Assembly: GCA_015060045.1 (NCBI GenBank)
Contig: SUZH01000001.1
Coordinates: 248,001-312,000 of the forward strand
Direction: 5' to 3'
DNA from: Rikenellaceae bacterium
GTDB taxonomy: Bacteria > Bacteroidota > Bacteroidia > Bacteroidales > Rikenellaceae
DNA: 64,000 nt
This document shows positions 33,169 to 42,050 of the stretch, one piece after another. The first letter of the stretch is position 1. Each line of letters opens with the position of its first letter. A model generated the notes under the pieces. It worked only from the letters and a program-made list of their open reading frames with translations, was not told the DNA's origin and made no database searches. Both the position numbers and the translations under genes were made by a program.

Positions 33169-34428
33169 ATGGCACAAGCAACTACCAAGCAGCAGGAACA
33201 GCCCAAGCGTCGCTGGTTTACGGGCGATCGGGTCATCTGGATCATCGTGGCCGTGCTGGCCGTGGTGTCGGTGCTGGTGGTCTACTCTTCGACCGCCAAG
33301 ATGGCCTATGATGCCCATACGGCACGTACGACGGCCCACTTCCTCCGCCAGCAGTTGCTGATCCTCTTTATGAGTCTTGGTGTGATGGTGGTTGTGCAAC
33401 GTTTCAACAGCCGCTTCTACCATGCCGCCGCGCGGTGGGTTTATTATATAAGTGTACTGCTGACGGCAGCCGTCTACTTTATCGGTGCCACGACCAATGG
33501 TGCTGCCCGCTGGATTCCGCTCGGCCCCTTCCAATTTCAACCCTCCGAGGCATTGAAGGTGGCTACACTGATGTTCCTGTCGATGCAGTTGGCCGCTCGC
33601 CAAACGAAGATCGATAAGATCCGCATTGTCCCCTCGTGGCGATTCTGGACGTGGTACAAGGATCGCAACCAACGCCGCATTTGGCGTGAGGGAACCTATC
33701 CGATCCTGATGCCCGTGATTGTAGCCTGTGCCGTGATTCTACCGGCGCACACCTCTTCGGCGGCCCTACTCTTCCTGGTGACATGGGTCATGATGCTTGT
33801 CGGGCGTGTGCGAGGGTCGGAGCTGATGAAACTCATCGGCTGGGCGTTGGTGGGATTTGCCCTGCTGATGGCATTGAACCTGGGACGTGGCGAAACGGCC
33901 GAGGGTCGCCTCTCGACGTGGGTTAAGCTGTGGGTGTTGCCGCAGGATACCAAACCGATCGAGGATTTGACCGATACCGAGCGTTCGATGATCGCTATCC
34001 ACAAGGGTGGTCTTTTCGGCGTGGGGGCCGGACAGAGCGCCATCCGCGTGGAGATGATCCACCCCGAAAGTGACTACGCCTTTGCCTTCTTTGTCGAGGA
34101 GTACGGGATTCTGTTCGCGCTGGGGTTGATGATGCTCTATCTGTGGATCTTCTTCCGGGCGATCGAGATTTTCCGACGGTGCGGTACCGCCTTTCCGGGA
34201 CTTTTGGTGCTGGGTTTGGCCCTGATGATCACCTGCCAGGCCCTGCTGCATATCATGGTGACGGTGAATCTGATTCCCGAGACGGGACAGACCCTGCCGC
34301 TCATTTCGCGTGGTGGTTCTTCGACCCTCTTCACGGCCATTGCGCTGGGTATGATCCTCAGCGTGAGCCGCCAGAACGAGGAGCATTCGCACGATCGACC
34401 GCGCGGGGAGAGTATGTTAGAGCGATAA
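33169..34428 (+). CDS. ftsW: Cell division protein FtsW (SEDS glycosyltransferase)
   Basis: FQFQPSEALKVATLMFLSMQLA, ESDYAFAFFVEEYGILFAL, TGQTLPLISRGGSSTLFTAIALGMILSVS. Confidence 0.93.
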   Translation: MAQATTKQQEQPKRRWFTGDRVIWIIVAVLAVVSVLVVYSSTAKMAYDAHTARTTAHFLRQQLLILFMSLGVMVVVQRFNSRFYHAAARWVYYISVLLTAAVYFIGATTNGAARWIPLGPFQFQPSEALKVATLMFLSMQLAARQTKIDKIRIVPSWRFWTWYKDRNQRRIWREGTYPILMPVIVACAVILPAHTSSAALLFLVTWVMMLVGRVRGSELMKLIGWALVGFALLMALNLGRGETAEGRLSTWVKLWVLPQDTKPIEDLTDTERSMIAIHKGGLFGVGAGQSAIRVEMIHPESDYAFAFFVEEYGILFALGLMMLYLWIFFRAIEIFRRCGTAFPGLLVLGLALMITCQALLHIMVTVNLIPETGQTLPLISRGGSSTLFTAIALGMILSVSRQNEEHSHDRPRGESMLER

Positions 34429-34438
34429 AACGAAAACG

Positions 34439-34840
34439 ATGGACGAAATCAGATTGGATAAATACCTGTGGGCGGTACGCGTGTTCAAGACGCGCAGCGA
34501 TGCCGCCGATGCCATTCGCAACAACCGCGTATTGGTCAATGGCAGCTATGCCAAGCCTTCGCGCGAGGTGAAGATTGGTGACCACCTATCGGTACGCCGC
34601 CAGGCGGTGACCTATCAATATAAGGTACTCGATTTGGTATCGAGTCGCCAGGGGGCGAAGAATGTACCCCAATATTGCCTCGATATCACGCCGCAGGAGG
34701 AGCTCGATAAGCTCAACGTGCCGCGCGAGACAATCTTCGTTTTCCGCGAACGCGGTACGGGACGCCCCACGAAGAAGGAGCGCCGCCAGATCGATTCGTT
34801 GATGGACGGCTTCTTCTATGGCGCCGATGATGACGAATAG
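34439..34840 (+). CDS. hslR: S4-domain RNA-binding protein, Hsp15-like
   Basis: IRLDKYLWAVRVFKTRSDAADAIRNNRVLVNGSYAKPSREVKIGDHLSV. Confidence 0.85.
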   Translation: MDEIRLDKYLWAVRVFKTRSDAADAIRNNRVLVNGSYAKPSREVKIGDHLSVRRQAVTYQYKVLDLVSSRQGAKNVPQYCLDITPQEELDKLNVPRETIFVFRERGTGRPTKKERRQIDSLMDGFFYGADDDE

Positions 34841-34864
34841 CCTTCGGTTTGCATAAGGGCATAA

Positions 34865-34901
34865 AAAGAGCCTGCTTAACATTTCGTTAGGCAGGCTCTT
34901 T
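34865..34901. terminator. Bidirectional intrinsic terminator between hslR and lrp-like gene
   Basis: AAGAGCCTGCTTAAC-ATTTC-GTTAGGCAGGCTCTT. Confidence 0.8.
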
Positions 34902-34921
34902 GGTTATCACACGTGCTTTGT

Positions 34922-35413
34922 TTAGCGACGCTTCGTCGGCAGGTCGTCGATATACTCTACAGCGAGCGGACGGCGGAATACCTCGCGCAGCGAAATGATG
35001 GTCTCCGTAGCCGAGATACCGTGAATACGCAATACCTTGTCATAGACCGTGTGCATCAGGTGCTCGTTATCGAGGCAGTAGAGCTTAACCTGAATACTAC
35101 CCTTACCGGTGATGAAGTGAGCTTCGACGATCTCGGGGATCTCCTGCAGCTCGTCGATCACCTGCTGCAGCTGCTGCGGGTCTTTGAGCGAAATATTGAT
35201 GTGGGCGCAGACATCAAAGCCCAGCATCTTGGGATTGACTACCATGTAGCTGCCCTGAATTACGCCGGCATCGGTCAGTTTGTGAATGCGCTGATGAATT
35301 GCGGCACCCGAAATGCCACATTCGCGGGCAATTTCCAAGAACGGCATACGGGCATTCTTGACCAGATACTTCAAGATCTTGCGATCAATTGCGTCCAAGT
35401 TAATCGTTTTCAT
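34922..35413 (-). CDS. Lrp/AsnC family transcriptional regulator
   Basis: LDAIDRKILKYLVKNARMPFLEIARECGISGAAIHQRIHKLTDAGVI. Confidence 0.93.
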   Translation of the reverse strand: MKTINLDAIDRKILKYLVKNARMPFLEIARECGISGAAIHQRIHKLTDAGVIQGSYMVVNPKMLGFDVCAHINISLKDPQQLQQVIDELQEIPEIVEAHFITGKGSIQVKLYCLDNEHLMHTVYDKVLRIHGISATETIISLREVFRRPLAVEYIDDLPTKRR

Positions 35414-35453
35414 AGGTGTCATGTGATTTTAATTTGGATTGTGTTGTGTGTGC

Positions 35454-36641
35454 TTATTTCAGTACGCCCAGCTCCTTGCCTACCTTCACGAAGGCCTCGA
35501 TGCAGCGATCGAGGTGCTCACGCTCGTGGCCGGCCGAAACCTGTACGCGGATGCGGGCCTGACCCTTCGGCACGACGGGGTAGTAGAAGCCTGTCACGAA
35601 GACACCCTCCTCCTGCAGCTTGGCAGCCATATCCTGCGAGAGCTTGGCATCGTAGAGCATCACGGCGCAGATAGCCGACTGCGTGGGCTTAATGTCGAAG
35701 CCTGCGGCGATCATCTTCTCGCGGAAGTAGGCTACATTCTCCACCAGCTTATCGTGGATTGCATCGCTCTCCTCCAGCATCTTGAACATCTCGATACCGG
35801 CACCTACGACTGCGGGGGGCAGCGAGTTCGAGAAGAGGTAGGGGCGCGAACGCTGGCGCAGCATGTCGATAATCTCCTTCTTACCCGTCGTGAAGCCACC
35901 CACGGCACCACCGAAGGCCTTGCCGAGCGTGCCGGTCAGAATCTCAACCTTACCGCGCAGGTCATACAGCTCCGTGATACCGCGACCCGTCTTGCCGAGT
36001 ACACCTGCCGAGTGGCACTCATCGACCATCACCATCGCATCGTACTTCTCGGCCAGCTCGACGATCTTATCCAGCGGAGCGGCATTGCCGTCCATCGAGA
36101 ATACACCGTCGGTGCAGATGATGCGGAAGCGCTGGGCCTGGGCCTTCTTGAGGCACTCCTCCAGGTCGGCCATGTCGGCATTGGCATAGCGGTAGCGCAC
36201 CGCCTTGCAGAGGCGCACACCGTCGATGATCGAGGCGTGGTTCAGGGCATCCGAGATGATGGCATCCTGCTCCGTGAAGAGCGGCTCGAAGACACCACCG
36301 TTGGCATCGAAGCAGGCGGCGTAGAGGATCGTATCCTCCGTGCCGAAGTAGTCGGCAATGGCCTTCTCCAGCTCCTTGTGCATATCCTGGCAACCGCAGA
36401 TGAAGCGCACGGACGACATGCCGTAGCCGCGCTCGTCCATGGCACGCTTGGCCGCTTCCACCAGACGCTTGTTGTCCGAAAGACCCAGGTAGTTGTTGGC
36501 GCAGAAGTTCAGCACCTTGCGGCCTGCAACTTCGATCTCGGCACGCTGCGGCGAGCAGATCACGCGCTCGGTTTTGTAGAGACCTGCGGCACGGATTTCA
36601 TCCAATTCGTGCTGCAAATGAGCTTGCATTTTTGTGTACAT
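35454..36641 (-). CDS. kbl: Glycine C-acetyltransferase (2-amino-3-ketobutyrate CoA ligase)
   Basis: NFCANNYLGLSDNKRLVEAA, YGMSSVRFICGCQDMHKELE, VMVDECHSAGVLGKTGRG, TLGKAFGGAVGGFTTG. Confidence 0.95.
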   Translation of the reverse strand: MYTKMQAHLQHELDEIRAAGLYKTERVICSPQRAEIEVAGRKVLNFCANNYLGLSDNKRLVEAAKRAMDERGYGMSSVRFICGCQDMHKELEKAIADYFGTEDTILYAACFDANGGVFEPLFTEQDAIISDALNHASIIDGVRLCKAVRYRYANADMADLEECLKKAQAQRFRIICTDGVFSMDGNAAPLDKIVELAEKYDAMVMVDECHSAGVLGKTGRGITELYDLRGKVEILTGTLGKAFGGAVGGFTTGKKEIIDMLRQRSRPYLFSNSLPPAVVGAGIEMFKMLEESDAIHDKLVENVAYFREKMIAAGFDIKPTQSAICAVMLYDAKLSQDMAAKLQEEGVFVTGFYYPVVPKGQARIRVQVSAGHEREHLDRCIEAFVKVGKELGVLK

Positions 36642-36763
36642 GACTCGAATTGTTATGTTTGATTGATTTTTTCTGTCAAATTGTTAGCAAATATAATGAC
36701 TTTGTTTTGAATTTCCGTTATATTTGCAGTAGAAATAAACATTTTTTCCATCATTTTCACATC

Positions 36764-37795
36764 ATGAAGAAGCATTGCGTATTGGTCAGCGGTGGCGCAG
36801 GTTATATCGGATCGCACACGGCTGTGGAGCTCATCGAGGCGGGTTACGACGTGGTTATTGCCGACAATTTGTCAAATAGCGAGCTGGCAGCTGTGGAGGG
36901 TGTCCGCAAGATTACGGGCGTAGAGGTTCCCTTCGTGGAGGTCGATTGCTGCGATAAGGAGCGTTTGGCCAAGGAGTTGTTCGAAAAGTACGAGTTCGAC
37001 TCGGTGATTCACTTTGCCGCCTACAAGGCTGTGGGCGAGTCGGTGCAGAAGCCCCTGGAGTACTACCGCAACAACCTCACCTCGCTGATGAACATCATCG
37101 AGCTGATGCGCACCTACGGCCGTCACAACATCGTCTTCTCGTCGTCGTGCACGGTCTATGGCGAACCCGACAAGCAGCCCGTAACGGAGCTTACGCCCCG
37201 CAAGCCGGCCACCTCGCCCTACGGCAATACGAAGACCATGTGCGAGGATATCCTGCGCGACTCGGTGCGTGCCTATGGCGATTTGAAGGGTATCGCCCTG
37301 CGCTACTTCAACCCCATCGGAGCACACCCCACGGCTCTCATCGGCGAGCTGCCGCGCGGTGTGCCGCAGAACCTTGTCCCCTTCGTGACGCAGACTGCCG
37401 CCGGCATCCGCGAGTGCCTCTCGGTCTTCGGCAACGACTACCCCACCCCCGACGGCTCGAACATCCGCGACTATATCGACGTGGTGGATCTGGCGCGCGC
37501 TCATGTCGTAGCCATTACCCGCATGATCGAGGGGAAGAACAAGCAGAATTACGAGGTCTTCAATGTCGGCACGGGCAACGGTGTTTCGGTGCTGGAACTG
37601 GTGCGCCGCTTCGAGGAGGCCAACGGTTTGAAACTCAACTACAAGATTGCCGACCGCCGCGAGGGCGATATCATCGCCATCTGGGCCGACCCGACCCTGG
37701 CGAACGAGGAGCTGGGTTGGAAGGCTACGCGCAACCTCGACGACACGCTCCGCTCGGCCTGGGCCTGGGAGAAGCATGTGAGAGGCATTGAGTAA
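36764..37795 (+). CDS. galE: UDP-glucose 4-epimerase
   Basis: VLVSGGAGYIGSHTAVELIEAGYDVVIADNLSNS, YxxxK site YGNTKTM, RDYIDVVDLARAHV; start set at MKKHCVLVSGG. Confidence 0.96.
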   Translation: MKKHCVLVSGGAGYIGSHTAVELIEAGYDVVIADNLSNSELAAVEGVRKITGVEVPFVEVDCCDKERLAKELFEKYEFDSVIHFAAYKAVGESVQKPLEYYRNNLTSLMNIIELMRTYGRHNIVFSSSCTVYGEPDKQPVTELTPRKPATSPYGNTKTMCEDILRDSVRAYGDLKGIALRYFNPIGAHPTALIGELPRGVPQNLVPFVTQTAAGIRECLSVFGNDYPTPDGSNIRDYIDVVDLARAHVVAITRMIEGKNKQNYEVFNVGTGNGVSVLELVRRFEEANGLKLNYKIADRREGDIIAIWADPTLANEELGWKATRNLDDTLRSAWAWEKHVRGIE

Positions 37796-37847
37796 ATTTA
37801 GAATTAAGAATTAGAGGGCTTAGTGGGCTCAGTAGGCTCAGTGGCCC
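37796..37847 (+). repeat. Composite short tandem repeats: 7-bp (AATTAAG-like) then 9-bp (GGGCTCAGT-like)
   Basis: atttagaattaagaattaga-GGGCTTAGT-GGGCTCAGT-AGGCTCAGT-GGCCC directly after galE stop. Confidence 0.75.
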
Positions 37848-37861
37848 ATAAAAAAGATAGA

Positions 37862-37884
37862 GGGTGTCCTAAAACGGGACACCC
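37862..37884 (+). terminator. Stem-loop downstream of galE
   Basis: GGGTGTCC-taaaac-GGGACACCC. Confidence 0.55.
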
Positions 37885-37916
37885 TCGCTTGTTGTTAAAA
37901 GTGGGTTGGTTCTTGT

Positions 37917-38279
37917 TTATTTGCGGAGTTTGCGCTCGATGAAGAGTTCGATAATCAGGAACAATGCGCCGCAAAGCATCATAGCACCAACGAGTATCAT
38001 TTGGGGGGTGTTACCATAGCTATCCTCGGGAAATTGGCGAATCCAAATCACCTGCAAAAAGCCGATACCGACACCGATTAGAATGCTGCCGATACGCATC
38101 AGCCACCACATCGTCTGTTTCAGTGAATCCACCTGCGGTGCAGCCTTACCCAGATACTCCACCAAATCCTGTCCCTCGAGCTTCTGCATCGCCTTCAGAC
38201 GCTCGTAACGATTCAGCGACAATTCAAGAATTTTATAAATCGCCACAGCGATAACCAACGTAAAGAGTGCAAACCACAT
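37917..38279 (-). CDS. Small two-TM membrane protein of unknown function
   Basis: 120 aa, central charged segment between predicted TM regions; terminal RKLRK. Confidence 0.7.
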   Translation of the reverse strand: MWFALFTLVIAVAIYKILELSLNRYERLKAMQKLEGQDLVEYLGKAAPQVDSLKQTMWWLMRIGSILIGVGIGFLQVIWIRQFPEDSYGNTPQMILVGAMMLCGALFLIIELFIERKLRK

Positions 38280-38384
38280 AATTAATTTAGTTTTTAAGGT
38301 TTTACTTTTGTTTTCTCATTTTTTTGCGCTACCGGTTTTGCGTTCAATGGGTTAGACTGCAAAGTGTGAAAAAGGTTACAAACC

Positions 38385-38441
38385 GGGCCTACTAAGCCTA
38401 CTGCGCCCACTGAAAAAAATTCTTAATTCTTAATTTCTATT
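38385..38441 (-). repeat. Inverted copy of the 7-bp/9-bp composite repeat
   Basis: Reverse complement reads AATTAAGAATTAAGAATTTTTTTC-AGTGGGCGC-AGTAGGCTT-AGTAGGCCC, directly after the stop of the 38437 gene. Confidence 0.7.
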
Positions 38442-38769
38442 CGGGTAAGCCCCATTTTCGGCACAGCCAGCGTTGCAACTCGTAGAGCAGGTAGAAGCCC
38501 ACGAGGAGCATGGAGGCCATCTCGTCGTGGGGCGTGATGACCGTCTGCGACGAGCGCACCATCATATAAACACCGAGGGCGATGAGCGCGACAATCGCCA
38601 CCACCACGGGGGCGAAGAAGAGGCGGCGTTCACGGCGGAGCATCCGCTCCTGCTCACGCCTCACCTCGCGCATGATCTTCTCGGTCATAAAGGCCGGCTC
38701 GCAGGGCTGCTTTCGAGCCTGCACCACACGGCGCAACTCGCTGTCGCTTATTGTTTTTCGGTTATCCAT
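38437..38769 (-). CDS. Small membrane protein, possible anti-sigma partner
   Basis: MDNRKTISDSELRRVVQARKQ..., 2 TM segments, start overlaps the ECF sigma gene by 22 nt. Confidence 0.65.
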   Translation of the reverse strand: MDNRKTISDSELRRVVQARKQPCEPAFMTEKIMREVRREQERMLRRERRLFFAPVVVAIVALIALGVYMMVRSSQTVITPHDEMASMLLVGFYLLYELQRWLCRKWGLPE

Positions 38770-39296
38770 ACTCCTAATTTTTTGCGGATTCGGTGCAGGC
38801 GCACCTTCGTATTGCTTTCTGTAAGCGAGAGGATTTCGCCACACTCGCTCAAGGGGCGGTTTTCGTAGTAGTGGAGCTGTATCAACGCCCGCTCGTCGGG
38901 GTCAAGACGGTCGAGAGCCGCCCGAAGTGCCTGCTCCTGTGCTTCGCTGAGCTCCGTCAGCTCCCCATCATCCGAAAGCTCGGGCAGGCGCTCCGCGCGG
39001 CCGAAGTCGAAGAGCGCGAAGCGGCGTTGTCGGCGTTTTACGGCCGTGAGCGCCGTGTTACAGGCGATGCGGTAGAGCCAGGTCGAGAAGGCACTGCGCG
39101 AGCCATAGCTCGCCAGGTGCGTATAGGCCTTGAGGAAGATATCCTGTGTCAGCTCCTCGGCCTCCTCCCGCTGTCCCACAATGCCGACAACGAGGGCAAA
39201 GATCGGGCGGCTGTACCGCTCGACTAAGGGGGCAAAGGCCTCGGCATCGCCCTCCAACACTTTGCGAATCAATCGCTGCTCGTCGTGGTGTGTCAT
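38748..39296 (-). CDS. ECF-type RNA polymerase sigma factor
   Basis: LVERYSRPIFALVVGIVGQREEAEELTQDIFLKAYTHLASYGSRSAFSTWLYRIACN, region 4 ALIQLHYYENRPLSECGEILSLTESNTKVRLHRIRKKL. Confidence 0.95.
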   Translation of the reverse strand: MTHHDEQRLIRKVLEGDAEAFAPLVERYSRPIFALVVGIVGQREEAEELTQDIFLKAYTHLASYGSRSAFSTWLYRIACNTALTAVKRRQRRFALFDFGRAERLPELSDDGELTELSEAQEQALRAALDRLDPDERALIQLHYYENRPLSECGEILSLTESNTKVRLHRIRKKLGVWITEKQ

Positions 39297-39422
39297 CTAT
39301 CGAATTAGACCACCCAATGGCCGTTTGGTTACAAAATTAGCAAAAAAGTTGAAAAACGTCAGCTTCCCTTAGTCTCCTTTCGCCGCCTTTTCCGCCCTTG
39401 TAGCTCATTCTTTATCAAATAA

Positions 39423-39454
39423 TTTTGATTTTCCGATTCTTCGTTGTACTTTTG
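39423..39454 (+). promoter_or_regulatory. Bacteroidetes-type promoter (TTTTG - 19 bp - TACTTTTG) for L25/pth
   Basis: Matches the -33 TTTG / -7 TAnnTTTG pattern with 19-bp spacing, upstream of the L25 gene. Confidence 0.75.
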
Positions 39455-39466
39455 CACTCCCAAACA

Positions 39467-39511
39467 GACGGAACAGGGGTGCGATTCGTGGAAATCGTAC
39501 TGAAAACCGTC
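39467..39511 (+). promoter_or_regulatory. Structured 5' leader of the L25 gene
   Basis: Outer stem GACGG/CCGTC enclosing stem GTGCGATT-cgtgga-AATCGTAC. Confidence 0.5.
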
Positions 39512-39544
39512 GGTGGTTTAACTTTTTAAACATTTTCATACACC

Positions 39545-40117
39545 ATGAAAACTATCGTTGTAAATGCCGTTGAGCGTAACGACTTCGGCAAGAAGGCAGC
39601 CAAGGCTGTTCGTCGCGAGGGTATGGTACCCTGCGTACTTTGTGGTAACGGTGAGACCGTAAACTTCACCATCGATCCCCGTGAGATCAAGGCCCTGATC
39701 TACACCCCCAACTCGTACATCGTTGAGTTCCACTTCGGCGAGAAGGTTGAGAAGGCCGTAATGCGTGAGGTACAGTGGCACCCCGTACGCGAGGAGCTGC
39801 TCCACGTTGAGTTCTTCCGCATCGCTGACGGTAAGCCCGTATCGGTAGCTGTTCCCGTTCGTCTGACGGGTAACGCCGAGGGTGTGAAGGTCGGTGGTAA
39901 GCTCGTGCTGTCGGCTCGCAAGGTGACCGTAAGCGCTCTGGCCGAGAATCTGCCCGATGAGATCGTTGTTGACGTAACGACGCTCGGTCTGGGTAAGACG
40001 ATCTTCGTAGGCGACCTGAACATGGAGAACCTGAAGTTCGTGACGCCCGCTACGACCGCTGTCTGCGCCGTTCGCATGACCCGTGCTGCTCGTGGTGCTG
40101 CTGCCGCCGAGAAATAG
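39545..40117 (+). CDS. rplY: 50S ribosomal protein L25/general stress protein Ctc
   Basis: RNDFGKKAAKAVRREGMVPCVLCGNGETVNFTIDPREIKALIYTPN...REVQWHPVREELLHVEFFRI. Confidence 0.93.
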   Translation: MKTIVVNAVERNDFGKKAAKAVRREGMVPCVLCGNGETVNFTIDPREIKALIYTPNSYIVEFHFGEKVEKAVMREVQWHPVREELLHVEFFRIADGKPVSVAVPVRLTGNAEGVKVGGKLVLSARKVTVSALAENLPDEIVVDVTTLGLGKTIFVGDLNMENLKFVTPATTAVCAVRMTRAARGAAAAEK

Positions 40118-40129
40118 TCTTAGCGCAGC

Positions 40130-40693
40130 ATGAAATACCTCATTGTTGGATTGGGAAACATCGGCGCCGAGTATGCCGATACCCGTCACAACATTGGATT
40201 CAGCGTGTTGGATGCCCTTGCCGGGGCGTCCAACACGTCGTTTTCGACCGTCCGTTACGGCGACATGGCCACGCTGCGTCATCGTGGTCGCACGGTGCTG
40301 CTCTTGAAGCCCTCGACCTACATGAACCTCTCGGGAAAGGCCGTGCGCTACTGGATGGAGCAGGAGAAGATCAAACCCGAAAATCTGCTCGTCATTTCGG
40401 ACGATATCGCCCTGCCGTTTGGTCAGTTGCGCCTGCGCCAGCAGGGGTCGGCCGGCGGCCACAACGGCCTGAAGAATATCGCCGAGCTCCTGGGCACGGA
40501 GGCCTTCGCCCGCATGCGCTTCGGCGTGGGTGGCGACTTCCCGCGCGGCCACCAGGTCGATTATGTGCTGGGCAAGTGGTCGGACGAGGAGCTGAAGGCG
40601 ATGCCCGAACGATTGAAAATCTTCGGCGATGCAATTCTTTCGTTTGTCGCGGTCGGTTGCTCGATGACGATGAACAACTTCAACAAGAAATAA
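40130..40693 (+). CDS. pth: Peptidyl-tRNA hydrolase
   Basis: LIVGLGNIGAEYADTRHNIGF, KPSTYMNLSGKAV, GSAGGHNGLKNI. Confidence 0.96.
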   Translation: MKYLIVGLGNIGAEYADTRHNIGFSVLDALAGASNTSFSTVRYGDMATLRHRGRTVLLLKPSTYMNLSGKAVRYWMEQEKIKPENLLVISDDIALPFGQLRLRQQGSAGGHNGLKNIAELLGTEAFARMRFGVGGDFPRGHQVDYVLGKWSDEELKAMPERLKIFGDAILSFVAVGCSMTMNNFNKK

Positions 40694-40722
40694 AAAAGCG
40701 GTGATCACTCACCGCTTTTTTT
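40693..40722. terminator. Bidirectional intrinsic terminator between pth and folC
   Basis: AAAAAGCGGTGATCACTCACCGCTTTTTTT. Confidence 0.8.
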
Positions 40723-40743
40723 GTATCCTATCGGACCGATTGG

Positions 40744-42033
40744 CTACATCGCCTCGCCAACTACGTAGGTTGAGCCACCGATGAAGATCAGATCCTTCTC
40801 GCCGGCCAGCGTGCGGGCATACTCGACCGCCTCCTTGACCGAGGGAACCACCTCGCCCTGCAGGCCGTAGATGGCCGCCTTCGCGCGAAGTTCCTCGGCG
40901 GGAATGGCGCGCTCGGATTGTGCCGCCGTGAAGATGTAGTGCGCCTCCTTCGGCAGCAGGGGCAGGATATGGGCCAAATCCTTGTCGCGCACGAAACCAA
41001 CGACGCAGAAGAGCTTGTCGTGCGGTGTGGCGGCAATCTGCTCGCTGACGTAGCGAATACCGTGGGCGTTGTGGCCCGTGTCGCAGATCATGAGGGGATT
41101 TTCGCCCAACTTCTGCCAACGGCCCATGAGCGAGGTCTCCTTCGAGGCGGTACGCATACCCTCCATAAAGGCGCGACGCGAGATGGTCAGCGGAGTCGAT
41201 TCGTGGAGATAATCCGTCACGGCAGCAACCGTGACGACATTCTTCTGCTGGTAGTGACCCATCAGATCGAGGTGAACGTCGTAGAGATATTCGTCGCGCA
41301 GACGACGCAACGAAAGACGCTGCTCACCCGCCTCATCGTGGTGCTCCTCACAGACAAACTCCTGCTCGGCATAGATCACGCGCGAACGATTTTGGGCGCC
41401 CAACTCCTCGATGACGTGGCACCAACGGCTATCCTTCTCGCCGATGACCACCGGAATACTCTTCTTGATGATGCCACCCTTCTCCATGGCAATCTTCGGC
41501 AGCGTGTCACCCAGAAGGGCGGTATGCTCCAGACCGATGTTGGTGATGATGCTCACGACGGGCAAGATGACATTCGTGGCATCGAGTCGGCCACCGAGAC
41601 CGGTCTCGATAACGGCCACCTCCACATCGCTTTGGGCAAAGTAGTCGAAGGCCAGTGCGGCAGTCATCTCAAAGAACGATAGCTTCAGGTCGATCATCTT
41701 CTCGCGATACTTATCGACGAAATTGACCACCTTCTGTTTGGGAATCATCTCGCCATCGACGCGGATGCGCTCACGGAAATCCTTCAGGTGGGGTGAGGTG
41801 AAGAGTCCGGTGCGGTAGCCGGCCTGCTCCAAGACCGAAGCCAGCATGTGCGAAACGGAGCCTTTGCCGTTCGTGCCGGCTACGTGGATCGTGAAGAAGT
41901 TGCGCTGCGGGTTACCCAGCACGCGGCAAAACTCACTGATACGCTCCAGGCCGGGCTTGTAGGCTGAGCCTCCCTTCTGCTCAAATGCAGGGAGTTGCTG
42001 GAACAAAAACTCGAGTGTTTGGGTGTAATTCAT
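40744..42033 (-). CDS. folC: Bifunctional folylpolyglutamate/dihydrofolate synthase
   Basis: HVAGTNGKGSVSHMLASVLEQAGYRTGLFTSPHLKDFRERIRVDG, ETGLGGRLDATNVI. Confidence 0.94.
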   Translation of the reverse strand: MNYTQTLEFLFQQLPAFEQKGGSAYKPGLERISEFCRVLGNPQRNFFTIHVAGTNGKGSVSHMLASVLEQAGYRTGLFTSPHLKDFRERIRVDGEMIPKQKVVNFVDKYREKMIDLKLSFFEMTAALAFDYFAQSDVEVAVIETGLGGRLDATNVILPVVSIITNIGLEHTALLGDTLPKIAMEKGGIIKKSIPVVIGEKDSRWCHVIEELGAQNRSRVIYAEQEFVCEEHHDEAGEQRLSLRRLRDEYLYDVHLDLMGHYQQKNVVTVAAVTDYLHESTPLTISRRAFMEGMRTASKETSLMGRWQKLGENPLMICDTGHNAHGIRYVSEQIAATPHDKLFCVVGFVRDKDLAHILPLLPKEAHYIFTAAQSERAIPAEELRAKAAIYGLQGEVVPSVKEAVEYARTLAGEKDLIFIGGSTYVVGEAM

Positions 42034-42050
42034 AATATGGTACGGGATTA

